Source: an uncultured Lachnospiraceae bacterium (GTDB taxonomy: Bacteria > Bacillota > Clostridia > Lachnospirales > Lachnospiraceae). Taken from it: 43,398 nucleotides of DNA. Of the stretch, positions 16,136 to 24,144 are shown in pieces. The translations under genes were made by a program, and so were the position numbers. Within the stretch, counting starts at the first letter, position 1, and the number at the start of each line of letters is the position of its first letter. The notes beneath the pieces are model-generated. The model worked only from the letters and a program-made list of their open reading frames with translations, had not been told where the DNA came from and made no database searches. The DNA lies in contig CADBFP010000020.1 in assembly GCA_902793995.1 (NCBI GenBank), positions 1-43,398 of the forward strand. The letters are read 5' to 3'.

Positions 16136-16897
16136 ATGACCAAAAAACTCATCTCCTGGAATGTGAACGGCCTTAGGGCCGTCTTAGGTAAAAATTTTTA
16201 TGAAGCGGTGGAAGCCCTGGATCCGGATGTGCTCTGCCTGCAGGAAACCAAGCTCCAGGCGGGGCAGTGCGAACTGAACCTGCCTCAGTACCATGCTTAC
16301 TGGAATTATGCGGAGAAAAAGGGCTACTCCGGTACCCTGGTGCTGACGAAGGAGGAGCCTTTGTCCGTGACCTGCGGTATAGGAATAGAAGAGCATGACC
16401 AGGAAGGCCGGGTCATCACCTGCGAGTATCCGAAGGAATATCTGGTGTGCTGCTACACCCCCAATTCCCAGGACGGCTTAAAGCGCCTGGACTACCGGAT
16501 GCGCTTTGAGGATGATTTCCGGGGCTATCTCACGGGCTTGGCGGCGAAAAAGCCGGTAATCCTCTGCGGGGACCTGAATGTGGCCCATCAGGAAATCGAT
16601 TTAAAGAACCCTTCCACCAACCATCAAAGCGCCGGCTTTACGGATGCGGAGCGGGGGAAGTTTTCGGAACTGCTGGCGGCGGGCTTTATTGACAGCTTCC
16701 GCTATTTTAATCCGGATTTGAAGGAAGCCTACAGCTGGTGGTCCTACCGGATGCGTGCCCGGGAGCGGAACGCCGGCTGGCGCATTGACTACTTTGTGGT
16801 ATCGGAGGGGATGAAGGAGCGGCTGCTTTCCGCCGCCATTCATCCGGAGATTTTCGGCTCGGACCATTGTCCGGTGGAGCTGGTGATTGAGGCTTAA
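16136..16897 (+). CDS. xth: Exodeoxyribonuclease III / AP endonuclease
   Basis: A 253-residue member of the exonuclease III family, which repairs abasic sites in base excision repair. Visible are SWNVNGLRA (7-15), the metal-binding Glu37 in LQETKL, the GDLNVAHQEID motif with catalytic Asp and Asn, WWSYRMRARERNAGWRIDYF, and the closing SDHCPVEL with the catalytic His. The sequence and the length match the ExoA/Xth type. AAGGA precedes the ATG. The gene for a thioredoxin-like lipoprotein follows after 14 bases, perhaps in the same transcript. Confidence 0.97.
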   Translation: MTKKLISWNVNGLRAVLGKNFYEAVEALDPDVLCLQETKLQAGQCELNLPQYHAYWNYAEKKGYSGTLVLTKEEPLSVTCGIGIEEHDQEGRVITCEYPKEYLVCCYTPNSQDGLKRLDYRMRFEDDFRGYLTGLAAKKPVILCGDLNVAHQEIDLKNPSTNHQSAGFTDAERGKFSELLAAGFIDSFRYFNPDLKEAYSWWSYRMRARERNAGWRIDYFVVSEGMKERLLSAAIHPEIFGSDHCPVELVIEA

Positions 16898-16911
16898 GAG
16901 GGGCAAAAGGG

Positions 16912-17496
16912 ATGAAGAAAAGCACAAGCAGTTTTTTCCTGATTATTGTTTTGGCGCTGGGCCTGCTCTTATCCGGCTGCGGCGGGAAGCAGCAGGGGCC
17001 CTTTGCCGGCCGGGAGCCGGCGGATATGAGCGGGTATGAAGGCCTTAAGGATTACAAGGGTAAGATCTTTTTGACGGACACGACGGTGAAGGAGGCGGCC
17101 GCCCTGATGGATGAGGGGAAGAGTTTTGTCCTCTTTGCCAGCTTTGCCAACTGTCCTTTCTGCAACCGCCTGATTCCGGAGCTTTGCGCGGCGGCGCAGG
17201 AGGAAGGACTGTGGATCGGGTATTTGAACACCCGGAAGAACCCGGCCTGGAACAACAATATGGATATCGACGATTACGACCTCTTTGTGGAACGCTTCGG
17301 GGAATACTTGCCGCTGGACGCCAATCAGGTAAAGCACCTGTATGTGCCGGCCCTGATTGCGGTAAAAGACGGGAAAGCCGTAGACTTCCGCCAGGGGGTG
17401 GTGGAAGGCGCCGACAACCCCAGCGAACCTTTGACGGACAGCCAGCGGGAACAGTTAAAGAAAGAGTTGAAGGAGTTTTTTGAGAAGATTCGTTAA
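16912..17496 (+). CDS. Thioredoxin-like lipoprotein with CPFC motif
   Basis: A 194-residue exported protein with a signal peptide ending in the lipobox LLSGC (lipid on Cys23). A thioredoxin-fold domain follows, with the redox motif Cys81-Pro-Phe-Cys84 in FANCPFCNRLIPE. The cis-Pro is probably in LYVPALIAVKDG. It should act on the outer face of the membrane as a thiol-disulfide protein. The insertion around NTRKNPAWNNNMDIDDYDLF and the tail NPSEPLTDSQREQLKKELKEFF resemble bacteriocin-transport accessory (TrbA/TraF-like) thioredoxins, but I cannot assign a partner. It begins 14 bases after the exonuclease gene. Confidence 0.85.
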   Translation: MKKSTSSFFLIIVLALGLLLSGCGGKQQGPFAGREPADMSGYEGLKDYKGKIFLTDTTVKEAAALMDEGKSFVLFASFANCPFCNRLIPELCAAAQEEGLWIGYLNTRKNPAWNNNMDIDDYDLFVERFGEYLPLDANQVKHLYVPALIAVKDGKAVDFRQGVVEGADNPSEPLTDSQREQLKKELKEFFEKIR

Positions 17497-17534
17497 ATTC
17501 AAGGGTGATTTGCTCGCTATGCTCGCAAATCTTT

Positions 17535-17670
17535 GGAGGGGAGAATCCGCCTGACGGCGGATGAGGCGGCTGGTAGCCGCCCCTACGGCTGCAAACGGCA
17601 CTCGTCCCTCGTAGGGGCGATTATCAATCGCCCTAATCTCTGGGCGGCTGATAGCCGCCCCTACGGAGGC
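17535..17670. repeat. Cluster of dispersed GC-rich hairpin elements
   Basis: The 382-bp gap before rpmG holds at least three related palindromes: GCGGCTGGTAGCCGCCCCTACGG near 17567, CGTAGGGGCGATTATCAATCGCCC (17610-17633), and GGGCGGCTGATAGCCGCCCCTACGG near 17642. Each is a stem of GGGCG type closed by CGCCC, with CCCCTACG flanks. No gene or tRNA is visible here; the rest holds the rpmG promoter. Confidence 0.8.
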
Positions 17671-17739
17671 AGACAGCACGCGTTATATCCATGAGCGGAT
17701 TGTTTCAATTATATGAATCCGAGTCGTAAAAAAAAACAC

Positions 17740-17769
17740 TTGACAAGACCCGGCGGCCTTTGCTATAGT
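17740..17769 (+). promoter_or_regulatory. Promoter of the rpmG-secE-nusG-rplK-rplA operon
   Basis: TTGACA (17740-17745), 18-base spacer, TATAGT (17764-17769). The leader is about 105 bases, and GGGAGG precedes rpmG. Confidence 0.85.
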
Positions 17770-17878
17770 ATCCAAGCCGCTGTTTGGGTCTTTCTTTTTA
17801 TGTGGATGAAAGCAGAGGGAAAGACAGCCGGCGGTTCGCCGCCAGAAGGCCGCGAAATATAAAGGGAGGTAGCCGAAA

Positions 17879-18028
17879 ATGCGCACCAGAATTACCTTGT
17901 CCTGCACGGAATGCAAGCAGAGAAACTACAACACCACCAAGGAAAAGAAGAACCATCCCGACCGGATGGAGACCAAGAAGTACTGCCCCTTCTGCAAGCG
18001 CCACACGCTGCACAGAGAAAGCAAATAA
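17879..18028 (+). CDS. rpmG: 50S ribosomal protein L33
   Basis: A 49-residue protein with the family sequence [12 protein letters not shown] at the start and [18 protein letters not shown] at the end. The zinc-ribbon cysteines 9, 12, 36 and 39 are all present (the C+ form). GGGAGG precedes the ATG. It lies 12 bases upstream of secE, the usual order in Firmicutes. Confidence 0.97.
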   Translation: MRTRITLSCTECKQRNYNTTKEKKNHPDRMETKKYCPFCKRHTLHRESK

Positions 18029-18040
18029 GCGGAGGTCGTC

Positions 18041-18268
18041 ATGGCAGAGGAAAAAACTGCTGTTAAAAAACAGGAAAAGCAGGACGCCCCTGTCCGGAAG
18101 ACCGGCTTTTTCAAGGGCGTCAAGGCCGAATTCAAGAAAATCATTTGGCCTAGTAAAGCCACCGTGGCCAAGGAAACCGGCGCCGTGGTGTTCTTCGGCA
18201 TCGCTCTGGGCGTGCTGATTGCCATCATTGATGCCGTGGTGAAGTTTGGCCTGGGTCTTATCATGTAG
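18041..18268 (+). CDS. secE: Preprotein translocase subunit SecE
   Basis: A 75-residue single-span SecE. The charged N-terminal tail leads to the conserved FFKGVKAEFKKIIWPSKATVAKET amphipathic region (about 23-46) and one membrane helix to the C-terminus. It stabilises SecY in the SecYEG channel. The position between rpmG and nusG is conserved. Confidence 0.97.
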   Translation: MAEEKTAVKKQEKQDAPVRKTGFFKGVKAEFKKIIWPSKATVAKETGAVVFFGIALGVLIAIIDAVVKFGLGLIM

Positions 18269-18277
18269 GAGACTTTC

Positions 18278-18796
18278 ATGGAAGAAGCAAAATGGTATGT
18301 GGTTCATACCTATTCCGGCTATGAAAACAAAGTGAAGGCCGACTTGGAAAAGACCATCGACAACCTGCATCTCCAGGATGAAATTCTGGAAGTGGCTGTC
18401 CCCATCCAGGACGTGGTAGAAGTCAAGGACGGGAATAAAAAGGTGGTCCAGAAGAAGATGTTCCCCAGCTATGTGCTGGTGAATATGATCAAGAACGATC
18501 GCACCTGGTACATTGTGCGGAACACCCGGGGCGTCACCGGCTTTGTGGGGCCGGGGGGCGAAGCGGTGCCTCTGTCTCAGGAGGAGGTGGATCGTTTGGG
18601 CGTCCATGCGGAAAACGTGGTTACGGATTTCAAAGTGGGCGATACGGTCACGGTTATTTCCGGGGTTTGGGAAGGCACCACCGGTGTCATCAAATCCATC
18701 AACGAAGGCAAGCAGACCGTCAACATCATTTTTTCCATGTTCGTGGGCCGTCCTACGCCGGTGGAGCTGGCGTTTACGGAGGTCAAACGGATGTGA
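18278..18796 (+). CDS. nusG: Transcription termination/antitermination factor NusG
   Basis: A 172-residue protein with the N-terminal NGN domain (AKWYVVHTYSGYENKVKADLE, then KMFPSYVLVNM, then YIVRNTRGVTGFVG) and a C-terminal KOW domain (FKVGDTVTVISGVWEGTTG). The length fits the family. It begins nine bases after secE and acts on the elongating RNA polymerase. Confidence 0.98.
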   Translation: MEEAKWYVVHTYSGYENKVKADLEKTIDNLHLQDEILEVAVPIQDVVEVKDGNKKVVQKKMFPSYVLVNMIKNDRTWYIVRNTRGVTGFVGPGGEAVPLSQEEVDRLGVHAENVVTDFKVGDTVTVISGVWEGTTGVIKSINEGKQTVNIIFSMFVGRPTPVELAFTEVKRM

Positions 18797-18867
18797 CAGT
18801 GGGAGAGGACCTTCTCCTCACACCACGAAACCGGTTTATCCGGAATACTTACTAGGAGGAGCCAGTT

Positions 18868-19293
18868 ATGGCAAAGAAAGTATTAGCTTTTATCAAGCTG
18901 CAGATCCCCGCCGGCAAGGCTACGCCGGCACCGCCTGTTGGTCCCGCTCTGGGCCAGCACGGTCTGAACATCGTGCAGTTCACCAAGGAGTTCAACGCCC
19001 GTACGGCCAACGAAGGGGATACCATCATTCCCGTTGTGATTACCGTTTATGCGGACCGCACCTTCTCCTTTGTGACCAAGACACCCCCCGCTGCCGTTCT
19101 GCTGAAGAAGGCCGCCAAGATCCAGTCCGGTTCCGGCGTGCCCAACAAGACCAAGGTAGCTACCTTAAAGCGTGCTGAGGTGCAGAAGATTGCCGAGCAG
19201 AAAATGCCCGACTTAAACGCCGCCTCCATTGAGGCCGCCACCAGCATGATCGCCGGCACAGCCCGCAGCATGGGCATTGTGGTAGAAGATTAA
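18868..19293 (+). CDS. rplK: 50S ribosomal protein L11
   Basis: A 141-residue protein with the conserved [23 protein letters not shown]-terminus and GTARSMGI near the C-terminus. It binds the GTPase-associated region of 23S rRNA. AGGAGG precedes the ATG, and a 71-bp gap separates it from nusG. Confidence 0.98.
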   Translation: MAKKVLAFIKLQIPAGKATPAPPVGPALGQHGLNIVQFTKEFNARTANEGDTIIPVVITVYADRTFSFVTKTPPAAVLLKKAAKIQSGSGVPNKTKVATLKRAEVQKIAEQKMPDLNAASIEAATSMIAGTARSMGIVVED

Positions 19294-19304
19294 GGAGGGG
19301 CGAG

Positions 19305-20003
19305 ATGTTTAGAAGCAAGAAATATAAAGAGGCTGTTAAGTCTTACGACCGTACCCAGATTTTTGACGCGGACGCCGCCATTTCCCAGGTGAAGAAGATG
19401 GCCTGCGCCAAGTTCGACGAGACCGTGGAAGTGCACCTGCGCACGGGTTGTGACGGCCGTCATGCGGATCAGCAGATCCGCGGCGCCGTGGTGCTGCCTC
19501 ACGGAACCGGCAAGTCCGTCCGGGTCCTGGTATTTGCCAAGGGCGTGAAGGCGGATGAAGCTCAGGCTGCCGGCGCGGATCATGTGGGCGCCGAGGAGCT
19601 GATTCCCAAGATTCAGAACGATGGCTGGCTGGACTTCGATGTGGTAGTGGCTACCCCGGATATGATGGGTGTGGTGGGCCGTCTGGGCCGTGTGCTGGGC
19701 CCCAAGGGCTTAATGCCCAACCCCAAGGCTGGCACCGTAACCATGGATGTGGCCAAGGCCATCGAGGAAATCAAAGCCGGTAAGATTGAATACCGTCTGG
19801 ATAAGGCCAACATCATTCACGTGCCCATCGGCAAGGTTTCCTTTACCGAGGAAGCGCTGATGGACAACTTCAATGCGGTGGTAGGCGCCATTGTGAAGGC
19901 CCGTCCCGCTGCCGTGAAGGGCGCCTTCTTGAAGAGCGTTACCGTGGCCTCCACCATGGGCCCCGGCGTGAAGGTGAATACCGTTAAGCTTTTGAACGCG
20001 TAA
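19305..20003 (+). CDS. rplA: 50S ribosomal protein L1
   Basis: A 232-residue protein with L1 hallmarks, including [18 protein letters not shown]-type and [19 protein letters not shown] motifs, the latter being the family signature. It forms the L1 stalk and may autoregulate its operon. It lies 11 bases after rplK and ends before a dispersed hairpin and a new promoter, so rplJL are probably transcribed separately too. Confidence 0.98.
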   Translation: MFRSKKYKEAVKSYDRTQIFDADAAISQVKKMACAKFDETVEVHLRTGCDGRHADQQIRGAVVLPHGTGKSVRVLVFAKGVKADEAQAAGADHVGAEELIPKIQNDGWLDFDVVVATPDMMGVVGRLGRVLGPKGLMPNPKAGTVTMDVAKAIEEIKAGKIEYRLDKANIIHVPIGKVSFTEEALMDNFNAVVGAIVKARPAAVKGAFLKSVTVASTMGPGVKVNTVKLLNA

Positions 20004-20010
20004 GGAATAC

Positions 20011-20060
20011 CGTAGGGGCGGCGATCCGCCGCCTGCGGGCGACCAATGGTCGCCCCTACG
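20011..20060. repeat. Composite dispersed palindrome between rplA and rplJ
   Basis: The ends CGTAGGGGCG (20011-20020) and CGCCCCTACG (20051-20060) are perfect inverted repeats. Inside are two smaller hairpins, GGCGGCGATCCGCCGCC and GGGCGACCAATGGTCGCCC. It lies right after the rplA stop and may act as its terminator or mRNA 3' end. Confidence 0.85.
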
Positions 20061-20067
20061 AAAAAAC

Positions 20068-20096
20068 TTGACAACCACATTTTACTGTGGTAAAAA
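20068..20096 (+). promoter_or_regulatory. Promoter of the L10 leader-rplJ-rplL unit
   Basis: TTGACA (20068-20073), 17-base spacer, TAAAAA (20091-20096). The -10 is weak but correctly spaced just before the L10 leader. Confidence 0.7.
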
Positions 20097-20099
20097 CAC

Positions 20100-20225
20100 A
20101 TAGCGTATCACCACTGCCGAAGACAGCAGGTGCGGGAAACCGTATAATGGCCATGGCCGCCTGCCGAGGAAGAGGATTTCGTACATGCGATTTCACTGAG
20201 TCCTTCGGCCTGCCGGAGGACTTTT
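20100..20225 (+). ncRNA. Ribosomal protein L10 leader RNA with attenuator
   Basis: The segment contains the conserved core of the Firmicutes L10 leader, GAAGACAGCAGGTGCGGGAA followed downstream by CCTGCCGAGGAAGAGG, in which GCAGGTG and GCCTGC can pair. Binding of L10 (with L7/L12) is known to control such leaders. It ends with a hairpin AGTCCTTCGG-CCTG-CCGGAGGACT (20199-20222) followed by TTTTC, a likely transcription attenuator. rplJ begins 44 bases later. Confidence 0.88.
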
Positions 20226-20268
20226 CATATCAGCAGTTGGTGTGCCAAATAAACAAGGAGGTAGAACT

Positions 20269-20757
20269 ATGGCAAAAGTAGAACTGAAAGCACCCATTGT
20301 TCAGGAGATTTCCGAGCTGCTTTCTGATGCTACTGCTGCGGTGTTAGTGGATTACCGGGGCATTACCGTGGATGCTGATACCAAGCTCCGCAAGGAAATG
20401 CGTCAGAATGACGTCACCTACCGGATTTACAAGAACACCCTGCTGAACATCGCCATGAAGGACACGCCTTTCGAAGCTTTGGCCGGGGACTTAAAAGGCC
20501 CCACCGCCATCGCCGTCACCAAGGGCGACGCCACCCTGCCTGCCCGCATCATCACCAACTTCGACAAGAAGGGGGATGTGATCCAGTTAAAGGCCGGTGT
20601 GGTAGATGGAACTTATTACGATCAGAAGGGCATGAATGCGGTTGCCCAGATCCCCAGCAAGGAAGTGCTGCTCGGAAGACTCTTCGGCAGCATGAAGTCC
20701 CCTATCACCAACTTTGCCCGTGTCATTAAGCAGGTGGCAGAGAAGCAGGAAGCTTAA
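20269..20757 (+). CDS. rplJ: 50S ribosomal protein L10
   Basis: A 162-residue L10 with [21 protein letters not shown] and [16 protein letters not shown], the rRNA-binding face, and a C-terminal helix for L7/L12 dimers. Start: ATG at 20269 has AAGGAGG six bases upstream; an in-frame ATG at 20242 would add nine unrelated residues. Regulated by the L10 leader upstream. Confidence 0.97.
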   Translation: MAKVELKAPIVQEISELLSDATAAVLVDYRGITVDADTKLRKEMRQNDVTYRIYKNTLLNIAMKDTPFEALAGDLKGPTAIAVTKGDATLPARIITNFDKKGDVIQLKAGVVDGTYYDQKGMNAVAQIPSKEVLLGRLFGSMKSPITNFARVIKQVAEKQEA

Positions 20758-20786
20758 AACAAAAGATTATCGGAGGATATGTAATC

Positions 20787-21161
20787 ATGGCGAAATTAAC
20801 TGTTGCTGAGTTTATCGAAGCGTTAAAGGAACTGTCTGTACTGGAACTGAACGATCTGGTAAAGGCCTGCGAAGAAGAGTTTGGCGTATCCGCTGCTGCC
20901 GGCGTTGTGGTAGCCGCTGCTGCCGGCCCTGTTGAGGAAGCCGAAGAAAAGACCGAATTCGACGTGGAACTGACCGAAGTAGGCGAGAAGCGCATGGACG
21001 TTCTGAAGGCTCTGCGTACCCTGACCGGTGCCGGCCTGAAGGAAGTGAAGGACATGCTGGATGCGGCTCCCGGCATCATCAAGCCCGGCGCCACCAAGGA
21101 AGAAGCCGAAAACATGAAGGCCGAGCTGGAGAAGGTCGGCGCCAAGGTAACGCTGAAATAA
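20787..21161 (+). CDS. rplL: 50S ribosomal protein L7/L12
   Basis: A 124-residue protein with the N-terminal dimer helix region, an Ala/Val-rich hinge (about residues 35-50), and the C-terminal domain containing [16 protein letters not shown] and [24 protein letters not shown]. It recruits translation factors to the stalk. It ends before a strong terminator; rpoB does not follow. Confidence 0.98.
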   Translation: MAKLTVAEFIEALKELSVLELNDLVKACEEEFGVSAAAGVVVAAAAGPVEEAEEKTEFDVELTEVGEKRMDVLKALRTLTGAGLKEVKDMLDAAPGIIKPGATKEEAENMKAELEKVGAKVTLK

Positions 21162-21182
21162 TCATTCAGACCAAAGCCCAAG

Positions 21183-21205
21183 GGGCGGCTCCGGCCGCCC
21201 TTTTT
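21183..21205 (+). terminator. Rho-independent terminator after rplL
   Basis: GGGCGG-CTCCGG-CCGCCC followed by TTTTT. The stem again resembles the dispersed GGGGCGG/CCGCCC family. Confidence 0.88.
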
Positions 21206-21207
21206 GT

Positions 21208-21236
21208 TTGCCAAAAGGGGAATTGAGTGCTATACT
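21208..21236 (+). promoter_or_regulatory. Promoter of the Big_2-amidase gene
   Basis: TTGCCA (21208-21213), 17-base spacer, TATACT (21231-21236), right after the rplL terminator. Confidence 0.75.
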
Positions 21237-21274
21237 GTCTCAGATATCTATCATCTTTTTTATTTGAGGGAAGC

Positions 21275-24025
21275 ATGGGAGAAACGCAGAAAAAAAGCAA
21301 AAAGAAGCTGCTGGGGGGGCTGGGGCTCCTGCTTTTGGCGGCTCTTCTGATATCCTATTTTACCTGGTGGCCGCTGCCGGTGGAGGCGGCTTATGAATTT
21401 GATTTGGAAACCAAGGATTTGGTTTTGACCATAGAAGAGGGACGCTACGGAGAGGCAGCCCTTAGTTACGGCATGACGGCCAAAAGCGAGGTGGCGGCGC
21501 TCCGGGGCCGGAAGGCCTTTCGTGACGCCAGCCTGCAGTGGTCCAGCTCCGACCCGGCGGTGGCCACGGTGGATGAGCAGGGGCGAATCCGGGCCGTGGA
21601 AGAGGGAGAGGCGATCATTACCGCTGCGTGGGGGGCATTGAGCAGGAGCTGCCCGGTTAAGGTTTATTATCCCTTAAAAGGCATAGCCCTTTCGGAAAAC
21701 AAACTGATTCTGAACAAGGAAGAGGAAGCCTCCCTTTCCTGCGGGCCGCTTCCGGTCCAGGCGGAGATAACGGAAACGCTTCAGTACCGTTCTCTGGACC
21801 CCCGGGTCGCCACGGTGGATGAGACGGGACGGGTCCGGGCGGAAAGCGTGGGATCCGCCATCATAGAAGTTTCCGACGGCAGTTTTACCGCCGAATGCGA
21901 GGTGACGGTGCTGTCTCCCATGAGGGGCATCCGCCTGCAGGAGAATGCCTTTACCCTAAATGTGGACCAGACGCAGCAGCTGGAAATCCTCTTTGAACCG
22001 GAGGATACCACGGATGATAAGACTCTCATTTGGGAAAGCCTGAGTCCCAAACTGGCGCAGGTGGATCAGCAGGGACTGGTCAAAGCCCTGATGCCCGGAG
22101 AAGCTAAAATCATCGCCCGGGCGGGGGCTTTTGAGACGATAGCCCGCTTCACCATAAAAGCCCCTCTGAAAGGCCTGGTCTTCCGGGAAGACGAAAAGCG
22201 GCTGATTAAGGGAGATGTCGCCTGGCTGCGGGTCTTTCCGGATCCCTGGTACAGCACGGACCAGGTGAAGGCCCGATTCAGCTCCGCTAATCCGGAGATT
22301 GTCTCCGTGGATGAAAAGGGGCATATCACGGCTCTGGCTCCTGGAGAGGCCCGGATTACCGCCCGGAGCGGGCGGTTCAGCGCCAGCTGTCTGGTGACCG
22401 TGCGGGTGCCCATGGAGGGCATAGCCATCCGGGAGGAAGGGGGCGAGCTGGTACGGGGCACCCAAAAACAGCTGTCTGCTGTCTTTCTCCCGGAAGATAC
22501 CAACGACGACAGAAGCCTAATCTGGGAAAGCTCGGATGAGGCTGTGCTGAAGGTCAGCCAGGAAGGCCTGGTGGAGGCCCTGGCAGCCGGTGAGGCGGAA
22601 GTCCGGGTGCGCTGCGGCGAATTCAGCGCCGCCCTGCCCTTTACGGTAATTGTGCCCGTAAGCGGAGTGGAGCTGGATCAGGCAGAGCTGGAAATCAAAA
22701 GAGGAGAATCCGCCCTGCTGACGGCCCGGGTGCTGCCGGAAGACACCACGGAGGATAAGAGCATTTATTTTGCCAGCAGCAATGAAGGCGTGGCCCGGGT
22801 GGACGGCGAGGGCCGGGTCTGGGGCATGGGCCCCGGGGCATGCGTGATCTATGCCCGGCACGGCGATTTTGCCGCTTCCTGCCAGGTAAAGGTGACGGTG
22901 CCGCTGACCGGCATTTCCCTGGATCGAAGCGCCATCACCCTGCTGGAAGGAAAAGGTTCGAAACTGCAGGTCTCTTATGATCCCTGGGATACCACGGACA
23001 GCCGCTCTGTGAGCTGGTCCAGCTCGGATACCGGCGTGGCAGGGGTGGATGCGGAAGGCAATATCTGGGCCAATGGTCCGGGGGATTGCCGGATTACCGC
23101 CACTGTAGGCGCTTTCTCCGCCTCGGCGGAGATTCATGTCAATCCTTATATTCCCGTGCAAAGCGTGAGTCTGTCTTCCGTGGATATCAGCTTTTATCAT
23201 TACGGCGAGGGGACGAAGCTGGAAGCCTGGGTGGAGCCGGCGAATGCCACCTATCCCGGAGTCAGCTGGTCCAGCAGCGACCCTTCCGTGGTTTCCGTCA
23301 GTGAGGAGGGCCGGGTGGTGGCTTTACAGAGCGGCGTGGCCCATATCACGGCCAAGGCAGAAGACAAGACAGCCAGCTGCGTGGTGTATGTGACCCTGCC
23401 GCCCCCTGCCAAGGTGGTAGTGCTGGATCCTGGCCACGGCGGGATTTTTGACGGGGCGGTTTATGAAGGCCGCTATGAGCGACAGCTGAATCTCACCACC
23501 GCCATTGCCTGTAAGAATTATCTGGAGGCCAATTACGAAGGGGTGGTGGTATATCTGACCCGCAGCACGGATCAGGCCACAGCGGACAATCTGACGGACG
23601 ATATTTACAACCGGGCCGTCTTTGCCAGGCAAATGGGGGCCGTCCTTGTGGCAAGCCTTCATTACAACGCCTCCGGGGATCATGCCGCCTCCGGCGTGGA
23701 GGTATATGCCTCCTTCGACCCCCGGGTAGGGGACGAAAGCCAGGCACTGGCATCGGTGCTGGTGAACCAGCTTGTGTCTTATACCGGCTTGCCCAACCGG
23801 GGCGTTCGCTACCGCTACTATGATGAAACGGGCGTGGATCAAAGCAAGGGGGACTATTACGGGATCATCCGTTATTCCTCCGGCTTCGGAATTCCGGCCG
23901 TGCTGGTAGAGCACTGCTGTATGGATCATGATACCTGGTGCGTCGATTCGGAAGAGGATCTGATTCAGTTCGGAATCCAGGACGCCATCGCCATTGCCCG
24001 CTATCTGGGGCTTCAGCATAAGTGA
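21275..24025 (+). CDS. N-acetylmuramoyl-L-alanine amidase (Amidase_3) with eight Big_2 Ig-like domains
   Basis: A 916-residue exported protein. Basic residues and one hydrophobic helix (about 14-32) form a signal or anchor. Eight Ig-like Big_2 repeats of about 80 residues follow, each with a motif like WSSSDPAVATVDEQGRI and a GEAxITA strand. The C-terminal 200 residues are Amidase_3: KVVVLDPGHGG with a zinc His, the second zinc His in VASLHYNASG, and the catalytic Glu in AVLVEHCCMD. It cleaves the amide between MurNAc and the stem peptide. ATG at 21275 follows GAGGG; the longer frame from 21227 has no site. The repeats probably position the enzyme in the wall. A terminator follows, so it is probably monocistronic. 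Confidence 0.93.
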   Translation: MGETQKKSKKKLLGGLGLLLLAALLISYFTWWPLPVEAAYEFDLETKDLVLTIEEGRYGEAALSYGMTAKSEVAALRGRKAFRDASLQWSSSDPAVATVDEQGRIRAVEEGEAIITAAWGALSRSCPVKVYYPLKGIALSENKLILNKEEEASLSCGPLPVQAEITETLQYRSLDPRVATVDETGRVRAESVGSAIIEVSDGSFTAECEVTVLSPMRGIRLQENAFTLNVDQTQQLEILFEPEDTTDDKTLIWESLSPKLAQVDQQGLVKALMPGEAKIIARAGAFETIARFTIKAPLKGLVFREDEKRLIKGDVAWLRVFPDPWYSTDQVKARFSSANPEIVSVDEKGHITALAPGEARITARSGRFSASCLVTVRVPMEGIAIREEGGELVRGTQKQLSAVFLPEDTNDDRSLIWESSDEAVLKVSQEGLVEALAAGEAEVRVRCGEFSAALPFTVIVPVSGVELDQAELEIKRGESALLTARVLPEDTTEDKSIYFASSNEGVARVDGEGRVWGMGPGACVIYARHGDFAASCQVKVTVPLTGISLDRSAITLLEGKGSKLQVSYDPWDTTDSRSVSWSSSDTGVAGVDAEGNIWANGPGDCRITATVGAFSASAEIHVNPYIPVQSVSLSSVDISFYHYGEGTKLEAWVEPANATYPGVSWSSSDPSVVSVSEEGRVVALQSGVAHITAKAEDKTASCVVYVTLPPPAKVVVLDPGHGGIFDGAVYEGRYERQLNLTTAIACKNYLEANYEGVVVYLTRSTDQATADNLTDDIYNRAVFARQMGAVLVASLHYNASGDHAASGVEVYASFDPRVGDESQALASVLVNQLVSYTGLPNRGVRYRYYDETGVDQSKGDYYGIIRYSSGFGIPAVLVEHCCMDHDTWCVDSEEDLIQFGIQDAIAIARYLGLQHK

Positions 24026-24082
24026 TACCCGGAAGTGTACCATGGGAGTGGGTTCATGGTGCACTTTTTCTTGCCCTTTTAC

Positions 24083-24114
24083 CCCTTGTATGGTAAGATA
24101 CAAGGGTATTTTTT
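24083..24114 (+). terminator. Rho-independent terminator after the amidase gene
   Basis: CCCTTGTAT-GGTAAG-ATACAAGGG followed by TATTTTTT. A weak promoter for the next gene (TTGCCC at 24071, 17 bases, TAAGAT at 24094) may overlap it; no other promoter fits before 24145. Confidence 0.85.
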
Positions 24115-24144
24115 CGTGCAAAATCAAAAGACTCAGGAGGCGGT

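Noticed and set aside
17497-17878. A tRNA or small RNA gene before rpmG
   Set aside because: The gap holds only repeat hairpins and the promoter; no cloverleaf or TTCGA/GGTTC arm was found.
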